Shown here in pieces: positions 44,501-54,706 of a stretch of 64,000 bases of DNA. The position numbers and the translations under genes were made by a program. Within the stretch, counting starts at the first letter, position 1. Every line of letters starts with the position of its first letter. Source of the stretch: Pandoraea apista (GTDB lineage: Bacteria; Pseudomonadota; Gammaproteobacteria; Burkholderiales; Burkholderiaceae). The stretch is taken from positions 2,046,001 through 2,110,000 of the forward strand of contig NZ_CP013481.2 in NCBI RefSeq assembly GCF_001465595.2, read 5' to 3'. Under the pieces are notes generated by a model. That model did no database searches. It saw nothing but the letters and a program-made list of their open reading frames with translations, and was not told the DNA's origin.

Positions 44501-45557
44501 CGAGGCCATCGATGCGTACGCTGTCGATGTGATAGACGTTGTTGAGCGGCTCCACCTTGCCCAGTTTCACATCAACCTGCTTGACGGCGACGATCGGCGC
44601 GCCGTTCGGCTCGACGACCCTGGCGTCGGAGAGCCCCGCCGTGCCCGTGAGCAGAACGTGATTGCCGTCTTTGTCGCGTGTGAAGCGCAGCTTGAGATCG
44701 GTGCTGATCGCGGCGCTCTTGATTTGTGCGGGTACCGTCACCGGCGAATAGCCGAGGTACTTCGGCACGTCGAGACGATCGAGTTTGATGTCGACCGTCG
44801 ATTCCATCGAATTGGCGAATGGCTTGGTTTTCCCCGAAATGTGCAACGGCGAGCCGTCGATGGACGCCTGAAGCAGCGGCTGCACAAAGATGTCGGTGTC
44901 GGCCGGCAGGTTTGCGATGAACGGCACACCGACCTGCAGATTGTCGACGACGTGCTTTTCGTTCTGCACCTCATCGTCGAAGCGAATCGTGCCGTTCTTG
45001 ATCTGAACGTTGTTCAGCGCAAAGCGCGCAGGCTTGGAAGGCTCGGGCGAGGGCGGTCCGGAGGTTGCGCGATCGATGATGTCCGAGAAGTTGAAACGCT
45101 GCGGCGCGGTGCGCACGATGTTGACAACCGGCGTGTCGATGTAGAGTTCGTCGACGATCGGCGCGAAGCGGAACAGCGATCCCCACGAGGCGTTCACACG
45201 CAACAGGCCGACGTCCACGAACGGCTGCCCCGGCGCCTTGTCACCGATGTGCACCTGATGCAGGTCGAGCCGCAGTGTGTAGGGGTTGAAGCTCACGTCG
45301 CCCACGCTCACCGGCCTTTCGAGATAGGCGGAGAGCTTGTCGACGGCGTAGTGCTTGAGGACTGCGGGTACGGTGAAATAGCTGACGACACCAAATACGG
45401 CGATAACGCCTGCGGCCCACAGACCGGTCTTGCGCGCACGACGGCGCACGTCAGGATCGCGTCCGAGCGCTTGTGCGCGAGCGATACCTTGTTGCAGGCG
45501 GGTGCCGCCCGAGGATGATTCCGAAGAGGGTTTGCGATCGTTCGCTTGCTCGGCCAT
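41574..45557 (-). CDS. DUF748 (AsmA-like) protein with OmpA-like C-terminal region
   Basis: 1327 residues from ATG 45557 (GGGAG upstream). One N-terminal membrane helix (GLWAAGVIAVFGVVSYF) and a long periplasmic beta-helix-like region made of AsmA/DUF748 repeats (LENVQIDVKQFS, FADVGL-like blocks; repeated 'NRNAPIDITGKINPLAP', 'KGKLTVDVHYLLDQAKL'). Near the C-terminus SARLTPESEKRLETLVKAL resembles an OmpA-like fold start. AsmA-like proteins are thought to move phospholipids between membranes. Length is high but normal for the family. Confidence 0.85.
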   Translation of the reverse strand: MAEQANDRKPSSESSSGGTRLQQGIARAQALGRDPDVRRRARKTGLWAAGVIAVFGVVSYFTVPAVLKHYAVDKLSAYLERPVSVGDVSFNPYTLRLDLHQVHIGDKAPGQPFVDVGLLRVNASWGSLFRFAPIVDELYIDTPVVNIVRTAPQRFNFSDIIDRATSGPPSPEPSKPARFALNNVQIKNGTIRFDDEVQNEKHVVDNLQVGVPFIANLPADTDIFVQPLLQASIDGSPLHISGKTKPFANSMESTVDIKLDRLDVPKYLGYSPVTVPAQIKSAAISTDLKLRFTRDKDGNHVLLTGTAGLSDARVVEPNGAPIVAVKQVDVKLGKVEPLNNVYHIDSVRIDGLDQQVTLKKDGSLNVEKALLPQRTVIKAVGKAVDQAAASPQASEAAKNAPQVPAQQTAQPASPASAAEAAQTKAQAAAQPTPLDLLIGDVSLVNSKVRFTDERGAKPANVALENVQIDVKQFSTLGKEPATYDASLGIQSGGSVKARGQFSLNAYNASGELDAQSIALAPLLPLAQGALAGDLKSGTVGAQAKFNAAFAPDKQPNVQISPATATLEKIEWLTGHKGDAPLKLAKAEAKLSRFDLGARQAVVDEVTVTGLDVSARRDKDGKINLLALTGDGQPKAAASNGQGINARVGTERGRRTSAKASGSKASPGDWQWKVGKVSVENASIGFEDRDVKGRPINAKFAPLNVKVQGASQDMSKPLQLEINGTLNKKGSLNASGNITPQPLAGDLQIKTQLLDLAAFDSYMSDQLNASIASALLSSNGRATFAMKGDTPQATYRGDATLGNVRLLDKVTTDDFMRWNALAVQQINLAVGSGKPNVQLGSIALSRFYARLIINANGRLNLADVVGNKETAPRSLTRANEGVPLGGAADKPPLDAAASAVEAGQPTEVEKKEQKPGETTAQRGPGYGAGKALPANVHIGRITLQGGNINFTDNFVKPNYTANLTDIGGRIGAFGTATTEPAEVTLQGKVNRNAPIDITGKINPLAPMAFVDLGAKADGIELTNLTPYSTKYAGYPIEKGKLTVDVHYLLDQAKLTANNHIFIDQLTFGDRVESPTATNLPVRLAVSLLKNSRGEIDVDIPISGSLDDPQFSLGGVIFRAFVNLIVKAVTAPFSLLASAFGGGDQELGYVEFAPGSARLTPESEKRLETLVKALTDRTALKLDIEGRVDPAKDTDGLRSVAVERAIKAQKVKSMVGKGESIDTDSVTVSPEERSKYLTAAYKAADFAKPRNMIGLAKSLPDDEMEKLLETNVKVNDDDLRALAERRAQRVRSWLDGKIASDRLFVVAPKLNADGIKDKGATTRVDFALK

Positions 45558-45674
45558 GCGGTCTCCCGTAAGTCGCCAGTGAAGCACGCGCCGCGCCACT
45601 GTAGCGCGGCGGGACAGACCCGGGACCGGCCACGGCTGCGGCGGCCCTGTCCCGGCAGGTAATGACGCGGATGT

Positions 45675-46409
45675 TCAGACCGGCGACATCACCAGCGGGG
45701 CGATCGCACCCGCGCATTCGACCACTGCGTCGGCCTGCCATTGCGCAGGGGCCAACGAGTCACCGCAATAACCGTAAGCGGCTGCGACGGTCGCCATGCC
45801 CGCCGCCTTGCCCGCCTGAATATCGCGCAGGTCGTCGCCGACATACACAATCTGCGCGGGTGAGATTCGGATGCACTCGGCCGCGTACAGCAGCGGGGCC
45901 GGATGCGGCTTGCTATGGGGGGTGGTATCGCCGGAGACCACGCACGCGGCACCGTCGTTCAGCCCGAGCAGCTTGACGAGCGGATTCGTCAGGCGGGCGG
46001 CCTTGTTGGTGACAATGCCCCAAGGCATGCCTCGCTCGGCCAAGGCCGCCAGCAACGCGGGAATGCCGTCGAACAGACGGCTCTGTACGCACAGGGCGGC
46101 TTCGTAATTGGCGAGAAACGCATCGCGCAACGAAGGAAACGCGGCGTCGTCAGGGCCAACGCCGAAGGCACTGCCGATCAATCCGCGAGCGCCGTGCGAC
46201 GCTTGCAAGCGCAATGTCTCGTAGGGGCCCGGCGGCAGGCCGCGGTCGGTACGCACCTTGTTGACTGCTGCAACGAGATCCGGTGCCGTATCGGCCAGCG
46301 TACCGTCCAGATCGAACAGGACAGCACGCACATCGCCGTCCAGCAGGCGCTGCACAGTATCGGGAGAGAAGGCAGGCACTCGGGCGGGGGGCTCGAACAT
46401 ATCAGGCAT
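45675..46409 (-). CDS. gph: Phosphoglycolate phosphatase
   Basis: 244 residues from ATG 46409; its start overlaps the ubiG stop region. HAD hydrolase: [11 protein letters not shown] (nucleophile Asp, motif I), IVTNK (motif II), then Lys of [10 protein letters not shown] (motif III) and [12 protein letters not shown] (motif IV acidic pair). The cap domain is of the Gph type. It removes 2-phosphoglycolate, a by-product of DNA end repair and oxygenase side reactions. Translationally coupled to ubiG. Confidence 0.92.
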   Translation of the reverse strand: MPDMFEPPARVPAFSPDTVQRLLDGDVRAVLFDLDGTLADTAPDLVAAVNKVRTDRGLPPGPYETLRLQASHGARGLIGSAFGVGPDDAAFPSLRDAFLANYEAALCVQSRLFDGIPALLAALAERGMPWGIVTNKAARLTNPLVKLLGLNDGAACVVSGDTTPHSKPHPAPLLYAAECIRISPAQIVYVGDDLRDIQAGKAAGMATVAAAYGYCGDSLAPAQWQADAVVECAGAIAPLVMSPV

Positions 46410-47097
46410 CACGCGTGCACGCGATCATGTAGTTGACGTCGGTATCGCGATTGATCGCGTAACGTTTGCTCAGCGGGTTGTACGTCATGCCACGCAGGTC
46501 GCGCACCGTGAGGCCACTCGCGCGGGCAAACGACGCGAGTTCCGAGGGGCGGATGAACTTGGCGTAATCGTGCGTGCCGCGCGGCAGCATGCGCAAGACA
46601 TACTCTGCACCGACTACCGCCAGCAGCCAGGCCTTCGGCTTGCGGTTCAGCGTTGAGAAGAAGACATGTCCGCCCGGTTTGACGAGCGTTGCGCAGGCCG
46701 CCACGATCGATGCGGGCGACGGCACATGCTCGAGCATTTCCATGCACGTCACCACGTCGTACGTTCCGGCTTCGCGGGCAGCGAGGGCTTCAGCCGAGAT
46801 TTCTTCGTAATCGATGGACAGACCGGCTTCAAGGCTATGCAGGTCGGCCACGCCGAGCGCCTTCTTCGACAGGTCGATCCCTTTGACTCGCGCGCCTTGG
46901 CGGGCCATCGATTCGGAGAGAATGCCGCCGCCGCAGCCGATATCCAGCACGCGCTTACCTTGCAGCGGCACATGCTGCTCGATCCAGTCGAGGCGCAGCG
47001 GGTTGATCTCGTGCAGCGGCTTGAATTCGCTGTGCGGGTCCCACCAACGGTGGGCCAGTTCACTGAATTTATTGAGTTCTTGCGGATCGGCGTTCAT
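46402..47097 (-). CDS. ubiG: Ubiquinone biosynthesis O-methyltransferase UbiG
   Basis: 231 residues from ATG 47097. SAM-dependent methyltransferase: motif [17 protein letters not shown], then GIDLSKKAL and the EMLEHVPSP stretch. The N-terminal [19 protein letters not shown] is the UbiG signature, and [16 protein letters not shown] near the C-terminus also fits. It carries out the two O-methylations in ubiquinone synthesis. The neighbouring gph after ubiG is a frequent order in beta- and gamma-proteobacteria. Confidence 0.94.
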   Translation of the reverse strand: MNADPQELNKFSELAHRWWDPHSEFKPLHEINPLRLDWIEQHVPLQGKRVLDIGCGGGILSESMARQGARVKGIDLSKKALGVADLHSLEAGLSIDYEEISAEALAAREAGTYDVVTCMEMLEHVPSPASIVAACATLVKPGGHVFFSTLNRKPKAWLLAVVGAEYVLRMLPRGTHDYAKFIRPSELASFARASGLTVRDLRGMTYNPLSKRYAINRDTDVNYMIACTRDA

Positions 47098-47536
47098 CAC
47101 TTGCTCATGGACATTGACGGCTCGGGGCAGGCGGGGCTTGGCGTGGCAGCGCGTGCCTGTGTACCGGCGGGTGCCGTCGAGATGGGGCAAGTATAACGAA
47201 GGGAGTGTGCCCATGTCCAAAGCGCGAGGCGTGGCGCGGGCCCGGGGCCAATTCGTTGCCAATGTCGCGCGGGTAAAACAGGCGTTTGGAATGCATGAGA
47301 ATCGGCACTCGCGCCACGCATGGCACGAGCATGGCAGCGCGCTGTCCGTCACCTGACAACCCCTTGTATAGGCAGGGAAAATGCGGACTGCGAGCGCTGC
47401 GCAGATACGACACACTCGTGGACACATCCCGCCATCTGGCCGGGACGACACTGTGTTTGTCGCAGCGTCAGACGGCGCCGGCCGCCGCAGCGACAGGCTC
47501 CCGGCCATTCCGGTTCGGACTCCCCAGGGAGGCGTC
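47098..47536. other. Divergent region between ubiG and the RND operon
   Basis: About 440 nt, GC-rich, no gene recognised. A -10-like TATAAC is near 47193 on the plus strand. The start of the RND adaptor is marked by AGGGAGG. Long open frames in this region are shadows. Confidence 0.35.
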
Positions 47537-48805
47537 ATGACGCAACCCACGGCGCAAGACAACCCCGACCCCGCGCCTGGCGCATTGCGGCGCCGGCGCT
47601 GGTTCGCCCTCGCCGCGTTGGTCATTGTTGCCCTGTTCATCTGGCGCTGGTTCGCACACCGCACGGCGCCCCCCGCTGCCCCCCCGCCGCCTGTCGCCGT
47701 CGTGTCGAGCGTTGTGACGTCCAGGGACCTGCCGCGTTACATCGTCGGCATCGGCACGGTGCAAGCGACGACGTCCGTCACCGTGCGAGCGCGCGTGGAC
47801 GGCCAGATCGAACGGGTTGCCTTCTCTGAAGGGCGTGACGTGAAGGCGGGCGATCTGCTCGTGCAAATCGATGCGCGGCCATACCGGGCACAGCTTGAAC
47901 AGGCGCGTGCCACGAAGGCGCGCGACGTTGCGCAACTCGTCAATGCACGCCTCGATTTGAAGCGTTATCAAACCCTCGCCGCGCAAGGCGCCTCGCCTCA
48001 GCAGCAGGCGGATACCCAGGCAGCGCTCGTCAAACAGCTTGAAGCGGCCGTGCTGACCGATCAGGCGCAAATCGACTACGCTGCGGTGCAACTCGATTAC
48101 ACGACGATCCGGTCTCCTATCGACGGGCGGACCGGCGTGCGACTGGTCGATGTCGGCAATATCGTGCACGCAGCCGACGCGAGCGGCATCGTCGTTGTCA
48201 ATCAGATTGATCCGATCACAGTCCTGTTCACATTGCCGGAAGACACCGTCGGCGCTGTGAATGCCGCCATGCAAACGGCGGGCAATGCCGGGCTGGCGGT
48301 CGATGCTTACGCGCGGAACGGCGGTGAGCGATTAGCCTCTGGCAAGCTCACGCTGATCAACAACCAGATCGATAACGCGAGCGGTACGGTGCAGCTCAAA
48401 GCGACCTTCGCCAACGCCAGCCATCGCCTGTGGCCGGGCCAGTATGTCAACGCGAGGCTCACGCTCGGGGTAATACCGCAGGCGATCGCGCTCGATGCGT
48501 CGGTGGTGCAGAATGGCCCCGGCGGAACGTTCGTCTACGTGGTGGATGCTCAGGGAAAAGCGGCAGTGCAACCCGTGAAGGTGAGTGTCACGCAGGGGAC
48601 GCAGGCCATTATCGAGAGTGGCCTGACAGCGGGCACGCGTGTCGTGATCGATGGGCAACTTAAGCTTCGGCCGGGAACGCCGGTCACGGAGGTACGTAGC
48701 GCGCAGGGGAGCGGATCGGGGGCCGGGCAGGCAACGGCTCGTGGCGGGGGAACGATACGGCAACCCGCTTTGCCGTCCGGAGCCTCGGGTCCCGCAGGCC
48801 GCTAG
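47537..48805 (+). CDS. RND efflux periplasmic adaptor (membrane fusion protein)
   Basis: 422 residues from ATG 47537. One N-terminal membrane helix ([17 protein letters not shown]), then barrel-sandwich and coiled-coil hairpin regions: [20 protein letters not shown] and [20 protein letters not shown] (20 residues), and a second lipoyl half with [20 protein letters not shown]-terminal Gly/Ser-rich tail. MdtA-like. It is followed 30 nt later by an RND permease, so together they form a drug or metabolite efflux pump. No outer-membrane channel gene follows. Confidence 0.92.
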   Translation: MTQPTAQDNPDPAPGALRRRRWFALAALVIVALFIWRWFAHRTAPPAAPPPPVAVVSSVVTSRDLPRYIVGIGTVQATTSVTVRARVDGQIERVAFSEGRDVKAGDLLVQIDARPYRAQLEQARATKARDVAQLVNARLDLKRYQTLAAQGASPQQQADTQAALVKQLEAAVLTDQAQIDYAAVQLDYTTIRSPIDGRTGVRLVDVGNIVHAADASGIVVVNQIDPITVLFTLPEDTVGAVNAAMQTAGNAGLAVDAYARNGGERLASGKLTLINNQIDNASGTVQLKATFANASHRLWPGQYVNARLTLGVIPQAIALDASVVQNGPGGTFVYVVDAQGKAAVQPVKVSVTQGTQAIIESGLTAGTRVVIDGQLKLRPGTPVTEVRSAQGSGSGAGQATARGGGTIRQPALPSGASGPAGR

Positions 48806-48835
48806 CGCGCTCGTCGACCCGTCGCACACTCGCCC

Positions 48836-51800
48836 ATGTCCATCTCCGCCACGTTCATCAAACGGCCCATCGGCACGTCGTTACTCGCGGCCGCGTTGTT
48901 TCTGGTCGGTGTGGCGGCCTGGCCGCTGCTGCCGGTCGCCCCCTTGCCGCAGGTCGACTTTCCGACGATTCAGGTCTCGGTCACGCTGCCCGGTGCAGAC
49001 CCCTCGACCATGGCGTCGAATGTCGCCACGCCGCTCGAACGTCAGTTTTCACTGATCGCAGGCCTCTCGCAGATGACGTCGACAAGTGCGCTCGGCACGA
49101 CGTCGATCACCTTGCAGTTCGACCTGAACCGCAACATCGATGCTGCCGCTGTCGACGTACAGGCCGCGATCAACGCGGCGGGCGGACAATTGCCGAATAA
49201 CCTGCCGAGTCCGCCGACATACCGCAAGATCAATCCTGCCGACTCGCCAATTCTCATCATGTCCGTCAAGTCGGACACCTTACCGCTCACAGTCGTCAAC
49301 GACTACGCCGACAACGTGCTCGCACAGCAGATCTCACAGATCGATGGCGTTGGGCTGGTGAATATCGGGGGGGTCCAGAAACCGGCCATTCGCATTCAAC
49401 TGGATCCGGACAAGGTGGCGGCGCTCGGACTCGATCTGGAGACGGTGCGAGGCGCACTGGCCAGCGCGACAGTCAATACGCCGAAGGGGAGTTTCGACGG
49501 GCCGCGCCAGAGCGTGACGGTCTACGACAACGGCCAACTGCTCGATCCGGTGCTCTGGAACGACGTGATCGTCGCCTATCGTGGCGGCGCGCCGGTGCGC
49601 ATGCGCGATCTGGGGCAGGCGGTGGCGGGGCCGGAAAACGCACGCTTTGCCGGATGGGCGTACCGCGGGGCCGCCATGCCCGATGGCGAGACGCTCAAGA
49701 GCGGTCGCTCGGTATTTCTCGCGGTGACCAAGCAGCCGGGCGCCAACGTGATTGCCACGGTCGAACGTATCAAGGCGGCGCTGCCGCGCTTGCAGGCGTC
49801 GATACCGCCAGCGGTCGAGGTGAATATCCTGACCGACAGAACGCAGACGATCCGGGCATCGGTCGAGGACGTTGAGTTCACGCTGGTGCTGACCGGCGTG
49901 CTGGTGGTGCTGGTGATCTTTCTGTTCCTGCGCAATCTGCCGGCAACGTTGATTCCGGCGGTGACGGTGCCGCTCGCCATGATGGGAACGGCGGCCGTGA
50001 TGTACGTGATCGGATTCAGCCTGGATAACCTGTCGCTCATGGCGCTCACGATCTCCGTCGGCTTCGTTGTCGACGATGCCATCGTGATGCTGGAGAACAT
50101 CTATCGCCACGTTGAGGACGGCATGTCCCCGATGGAGGCGGCGTATCGCGGGGCGGCTGAAATCAGCTTCACGATCGTGTCGATCTCGGTGTCGCTCGTG
50201 GCCGTCTTCATCCCCCTGCTGTTGATGAGCGGGATTGTCGGACGGCTCTTCCGGGAGTTTGCCATCACGGTGACGTTGACTATCGCCATTTCGGTGATCG
50301 TGTCACTGACGCTTACGCCGATGCTGTGCTCGCGATTTCTGCGGCACGCGGCACCCGAGCGGCATGGCCGCCTGTATCGTTGGTTCGAGGCGGGCTTCGA
50401 CCATATGCAGAGTGGCTATCGGCGTGGCTTGCAGGTCGTTCTGGCGCATCAGTTCGTGACACTGCTGGTATTTCTGGCCACACTTGCGCTCACGGCGGTG
50501 CTTTATGTCGTGATTCCGAAAGGGTTCTTTCCTCAGCAAGACACCGGCTTCGTCTTCGGTTTCGCGGAATCCGCCCAAGATACGTCGTTCACGTTGATGA
50601 GTGAGCGTGTGGTTCGCGTGGCGGATGTGGTGCGTCAAGACCCCGACGTGCTCAGCTTCGTTGCGAACACCGGCAACAACACCGCTAATACCGCCAACTT
50701 CTTCATCAATCTCAAACCCAAGGCGGCCGGGCGCACGCTCTCTGCGGATCAAGTCATTGCTCGGCTGCGGCCCAAACTCGCGCAGCTCGAAGGGATCAAC
50801 CTGTTCTTGCAGGCGGGCCAGGACATTAATGTTGGCGGTCGCCTTGCTCGTACGCAATACCAGTACACGCTGACCGATGCAGACATCAATGAACTCAATC
50901 ACTGGGCACCTTTGCTGCTGGAGCGGTTGCGTCGGCTGCCGCAGCTCACGGATCTCGCGACTGACCAGCAGAGCAATGCGGCGACTGCGACGCTGATCAT
51001 CGACCGTGACCGGGCTTCGAGCTTCGGCATCTCGCCGGCACTGATCGAGGCCACGTTGTACGACGCCATCGGGCAGCGGCAGATCGCACAGTACTTCACG
51101 CAGATCAACAGTTATCACGTGGTCATGGAAGTCACGCCCGCCTTGCAGGCCGATCCGGCGTTACTCGACAAGCTCTACCTGATGTCGCCGACGACCGGTA
51201 ATCGAGTACCGCTCTCTACGTTCGTCCGCATTGATCGTAGCAAGACGAACTATCTGCTCATCAGTCACCAGAGCCAGTTTCCGGCGGTGACGCTGTCGTT
51301 CAATCTAGCGCCGGGCGTGTCGCTTGGCGAGGCGGTCGATGCGATTCGCCGCACGCAGGCGCAGATGAATCTCCCCCTTTCGCTTAACGGCAATTTCCAG
51401 GGAACGGCGCAGGCGTTCCGCGACTCGCTGTCGACGCAGCCGTATCTGATTCTGGCCGCGCTGGTGGCTGTCTATATCGTGCTTGGACTGCTCTACGAGA
51501 GCTACATCCATCCGCTCACGATCCTCTCGACGCTGCCGTCGGCCGGTGTCGGTGCGCTGCTGATCCTGATGCTCGGCGGCCATGACTTGAGCGTGATCGC
51601 CCTGATCGGCATCATTCTGCTGATCGGCATTGTGAAGAAGAACGGGATCATGATGGTCGACTTTGCGCTTACGGCGGAGCGCGACCAAGGGCTTTCGCCG
51701 CAGGAGTCGATCTATCAGGCGTGCTTGCTGCGTTTCCGTCCGATCATGATGACGACGATGTGCGCACTGCTTGCAGGGTTGCCGCTGATGCTCGGCTCCG

Positions 51801-51979
51801 GTGCCGGGTCGGAGTTGCGGCGTCCGCTGGGGTACGCCATGGTCGGTGGGTTGGTGTTGTCGCAGGCGCTCACGCTGTTTACAACCCCGGTCATTTATCT
51901 CTATCTCGACCGGGCGAGTCTCTGGTTCCGCGAGCGCAAGGCGCGCCGTGCCCGGCAGGGTACGCAAGCACCAGAGTGA
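48836..51979 (+). CDS. RND multidrug efflux permease (MdtB/MdtC-like)
   Basis: 1047 residues with 12 membrane helices and two large periplasmic loops. Early SISATFIKRPIGTSLLAAAL, the proton-relay Asp pair in SVGFVVDDAIVMLENI (DD near residue 408), and the LIGIVKKNGIMMVDF stretch in the second half are all typical of HAE-1 RND pumps. In E. coli MdtBC uses two such permeases; here only one is encoded. No local repressor or TolC-type gene is seen. Confidence 0.93.
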   Translation: MSISATFIKRPIGTSLLAAALFLVGVAAWPLLPVAPLPQVDFPTIQVSVTLPGADPSTMASNVATPLERQFSLIAGLSQMTSTSALGTTSITLQFDLNRNIDAAAVDVQAAINAAGGQLPNNLPSPPTYRKINPADSPILIMSVKSDTLPLTVVNDYADNVLAQQISQIDGVGLVNIGGVQKPAIRIQLDPDKVAALGLDLETVRGALASATVNTPKGSFDGPRQSVTVYDNGQLLDPVLWNDVIVAYRGGAPVRMRDLGQAVAGPENARFAGWAYRGAAMPDGETLKSGRSVFLAVTKQPGANVIATVERIKAALPRLQASIPPAVEVNILTDRTQTIRASVEDVEFTLVLTGVLVVLVIFLFLRNLPATLIPAVTVPLAMMGTAAVMYVIGFSLDNLSLMALTISVGFVVDDAIVMLENIYRHVEDGMSPMEAAYRGAAEISFTIVSISVSLVAVFIPLLLMSGIVGRLFREFAITVTLTIAISVIVSLTLTPMLCSRFLRHAAPERHGRLYRWFEAGFDHMQSGYRRGLQVVLAHQFVTLLVFLATLALTAVLYVVIPKGFFPQQDTGFVFGFAESAQDTSFTLMSERVVRVADVVRQDPDVLSFVANTGNNTANTANFFINLKPKAAGRTLSADQVIARLRPKLAQLEGINLFLQAGQDINVGGRLARTQYQYTLTDADINELNHWAPLLLERLRRLPQLTDLATDQQSNAATATLIIDRDRASSFGISPALIEATLYDAIGQRQIAQYFTQINSYHVVMEVTPALQADPALLDKLYLMSPTTGNRVPLSTFVRIDRSKTNYLLISHQSQFPAVTLSFNLAPGVSLGEAVDAIRRTQAQMNLPLSLNGNFQGTAQAFRDSLSTQPYLILAALVAVYIVLGLLYESYIHPLTILSTLPSAGVGALLILMLGGHDLSVIALIGIILLIGIVKKNGIMMVDFALTAERDQGLSPQESIYQACLLRFRPIMMTTMCALLAGLPLMLGSGAGSELRRPLGYAMVGGLVLSQALTLFTTPVIYLYLDRASLWFRERKARRARQGTQAPE

Positions 51980-52047
51980 TGTGAGCGCGAGGCCGGCGCT
52001 GCGCCGGGTGAGAAATGCTCCGGCCCAGCGCCAGGGGGCGCGCGAGA

Positions 52048-53181
52048 TTACGCCGCGGCGGGCAAGTTCGCCAACACCGCATGCGGGTCGTGATAAGCCA
52101 TGCCCAGCGCGTCGGCGACGCCTCGGTTGGTGACCATGCCCCGCGCCACATTGAGCCCCGCCAGCAAGTGCGGGTCGGCACGCATCGCAGCGACCGGACC
52201 GAGATCGGCCAGTTGCAGAATGAAGGGCAACGTCACGTTGTTGAGGGCGAACGTCGAGGTACGCGGCACCCCGCCCGGCATATTGGCCACGCAGTAGTGC
52301 ACAACGCCGTCCACGACATACACCGGATCGGCATGCGTCGTGGCGTGCGACGTTTCGCAGCAACCGCCTTGATCGATCGCGACATCGACAATCACTGAGC
52401 CCTTGCGCATCAGCCCCAGCATTTCGCGGGTGACCAGTTTCGGCGCCGCCGCGCCAGGAATTAACACGCCGCCGATTACGAGGTCGGCCTCGCGCAAATG
52501 CGTTTCGATGGCGTGCCGGGTGGAATAGACCGTCTGAACGCGTCCACCGAACTGCGCGCTGATGCGGCGCAGCGCGTCGACCGATTTGTCGATGACCGTG
52601 ACCTGCGCCCCAATACCGACGGCCACCGTTGCCGCGTTGGTCCCGACAACGCCACCGCCCAGAATCACAACCTTGCCGGCCTCCACGCCCGGTACGCCGG
52701 AGAGCAGAAGTCCCAGCCCGCCATGCGTCTTCTCGAGCGCCGTTGCCCCTGCCTGGATCGACATACGGCCGGCGACCTCGGACATCGGCGCAAGGAGCGG
52801 TAGGCCGCCATTTGCGGACGTCACGGTTTCATACGCAATGCATGTCGCGCCGCTCTTGATCAGGTCGCGGGTCTGGTCGGGATCGGGGGCGAGATGGAGA
52901 TACGTGAAGAGTGTGTGATGCGGGCGCAGCCGGGCACGCTCCACCGCCTGGGGCTCCTTGACTTTGACGATCAGCTCGGTGCGGTCGAACACGTCGACGG
53001 CATTGGCGGCAATGCGCGCGCCAGCGGCAGCGTAGACCGTATCGTCCATGCCGATGCCTGCACCGGCCTGTGTCTCGATCCACACCTCGTGCCCGCGTGC
53101 CACCACTTCGCGTACGGCTGCGGGCGTCATGCCTACGCGATATTCGTGGTTCTTGATCTCCTTCGGTACACCGATTTTCAT
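52048..53181 (-). CDS. ald: Alanine dehydrogenase
   Basis: 377 residues from ATG 53181 (AAGGAGACGC upstream). MKIGVPKEIKNHEYRVGMTP is the family start; LFTYLHLAPDP has the catalytic His, and the NAD motif GGGVVGTNAATVAVGIGAQ is in the middle. The enzyme converts L-alanine and NAD to pyruvate and ammonia. It lies downstream of dadA on the same strand with a terminator between, and both face an Lrp-type regulator, so the block serves alanine use. Confidence 0.95.
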   Translation of the reverse strand: MKIGVPKEIKNHEYRVGMTPAAVREVVARGHEVWIETQAGAGIGMDDTVYAAAGARIAANAVDVFDRTELIVKVKEPQAVERARLRPHHTLFTYLHLAPDPDQTRDLIKSGATCIAYETVTSANGGLPLLAPMSEVAGRMSIQAGATALEKTHGGLGLLLSGVPGVEAGKVVILGGGVVGTNAATVAVGIGAQVTVIDKSVDALRRISAQFGGRVQTVYSTRHAIETHLREADLVIGGVLIPGAAAPKLVTREMLGLMRKGSVIVDVAIDQGGCCETSHATTHADPVYVVDGVVHYCVANMPGGVPRTSTFALNNVTLPFILQLADLGPVAAMRADPHLLAGLNVARGMVTNRGVADALGMAYHDPHAVLANLPAAA

Positions 53182-53285
53182 GATGCGTCTCCTTTGTAGT
53201 GATGTGACAGCAAGAAACGGGTACTTCTCAAGCAAACCATGCGGCGGCCCCCAGGCAGTTCAGGCGGCCCGGGCCGCCCAAACAA

Positions 53286-53311
53286 AAAACGGCACCCGAA
53301 GGTGCCGTTTT
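53286..53311 (-). terminator. dadA: Rho-independent terminator after dadA
   Basis: AAAACGGCACC-CGAA-GGTGCCGTTTT, a perfect 11-bp stem, on the minus strand just after the dadA stop at 53316. Because of the A-rich side it could also act in the other direction. Confidence 0.9.
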
Positions 53312-53315
53312 GGGG

Positions 53316-54602
53316 TCAGGCAAAGGCCGGTTGAGCCTGAGCCTCGGACGCGCCACTGTAGCGCGCCACCGACAGATCGTCGGCAAGGATCGCCGGCCGG
53401 CGTCCTGACATCAGATCGGCCAGCAACTGGCCGGACCCGCAGGACATCGTCCAGCCCAGTGTGCCGTGCCCCGTATTCAGGAACAGATTGCGCAAGGCAG
53501 TGGCGCCGACGATCGGTGTGCCGTCCGGGGTCATCGGCCGCAGACCGGTCCAGAATGACGCCTCGGCCGTGTTGCCAGCGCCCGGATACAGGTCGTTCAC
53601 CACCATTTCCAGCGTGGCGCGGCGTGCCGGATTGAGCGACTTGTCGTAGCCCACGACTTCGGCCATGCCCCCGACGCGGATGCGGTCGTCGAAACGGGTG
53701 ACGGCAATCTTGTACGTCTCGTCGAGCACCGTGGACACCGGGGCGCGGGAGGCGTCGACGATAGGCACGGTGATGGAGTAGCCCTTGAGCGGGTAGACGG
53801 GAATGTCGACAATGCCGCGCAGGAACGGTGTGGAATACGAGCCGAGCGCGACGACATAGGCGTCGGCACGCTGCATCATGCCCGCGCAGACCACGCCTTC
53901 GATTTTGTCGCCGGCGACTTGCAGGCCGTCGATCGGCATGTCGTAACGGAATTTCACGCCGAGGGCCTCGGCCATTGCTGCCAGACGTGTGGTGAACAAC
54001 TGGCAGTCGCCTGTCTCATCGTTCGGCAAACGCAAGCCACCGGTGAGCTTGTGCGATACCGCCGCCAGTGCGGGCTCCGCGCTGGCGAGCGCAGTGCTGT
54101 CGAGCAGTTCGAACGGCACCCCCGCCTCTTCGAGCACCGCGATATCGCGCGCGGCGTTCGCCAGTTGCTCGTCTGTGCGGAACAGTTGCAGCGTGCCAGC
54201 TTGACGGCCTTCGTAGGGAATGCCGGTCTCGGCACGCAGGGATCGGAAGCAATCGCGGCTGTATTCCGCGATTCGCACCATGCGCTCCTTGTTGACGGTG
54301 TAACGCTCCGGCGTGCAGTTGCGCAGCATCTGATAGAGCCACTTGAGCTGCGTGAGCGTGCCGTCCGGACGGATGGCGAGGGGGGCGTGCTTCTGGAACA
54401 ACCACTTGATGGCCTTCGTCGGAATGCCCGGTGCTGCCCACGGCGAGGCGTAGCCCGGTGAAATCTGGCCGGCGTTTCCGAAGCTGGTTTCGAGTGCCGG
54501 ACCTGCCTGGCGGTCGAGCACCGTGACGTCGTGCCCGGCCTTCGCCAGGTAGTAGGCGCTGGTGACACCTATGACGCCGCTGCCGAGAACGATGACCTTC
54601 AT
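53316..54602 (-). CDS. dadA: D-amino acid dehydrogenase (small subunit family)
   Basis: 428 residues. N-terminal FAD motif [20 protein letters not shown], then [19 protein letters not shown], and the late [14 protein letters not shown] and [20 protein letters not shown] (20 residues) that close the FAD site. The enzyme oxidises D-alanine (and other D-amino acids) to keto acid and ammonia, and gives electrons to the respiratory chain. It lies opposite an Lrp-type gene, as in many dad loci. Confidence 0.93.
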   Translation of the reverse strand: MKVIVLGSGVIGVTSAYYLAKAGHDVTVLDRQAGPALETSFGNAGQISPGYASPWAAPGIPTKAIKWLFQKHAPLAIRPDGTLTQLKWLYQMLRNCTPERYTVNKERMVRIAEYSRDCFRSLRAETGIPYEGRQAGTLQLFRTDEQLANAARDIAVLEEAGVPFELLDSTALASAEPALAAVSHKLTGGLRLPNDETGDCQLFTTRLAAMAEALGVKFRYDMPIDGLQVAGDKIEGVVCAGMMQRADAYVVALGSYSTPFLRGIVDIPVYPLKGYSITVPIVDASRAPVSTVLDETYKIAVTRFDDRIRVGGMAEVVGYDKSLNPARRATLEMVVNDLYPGAGNTAEASFWTGLRPMTPDGTPIVGATALRNLFLNTGHGTLGWTMSCGSGQLLADLMSGRRPAILADDLSVARYSGASEAQAQPAFA

Positions 54603-54706
54603 TGCGTTGACTCCTGTAAAACCATAGTTATCCAGTAATAATTCGCATGCTATTCTCGGATTGCTAGGTTTAGTTAATGTTTATTTTTGTAATTCAGGAA
54701 TAAATC
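54603..54706. promoter_or_regulatory. AT-rich divergent promoter region of dadA and lrp-type gene
   Basis: About 100 nt, clearly AT-rich (TTAGTTAATGTTTATTTTTG and neighbouring stretches), as expected for Lrp/AsnC binding. Both promoters must lie here; no single consensus pair is clear. Confidence 0.55.
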
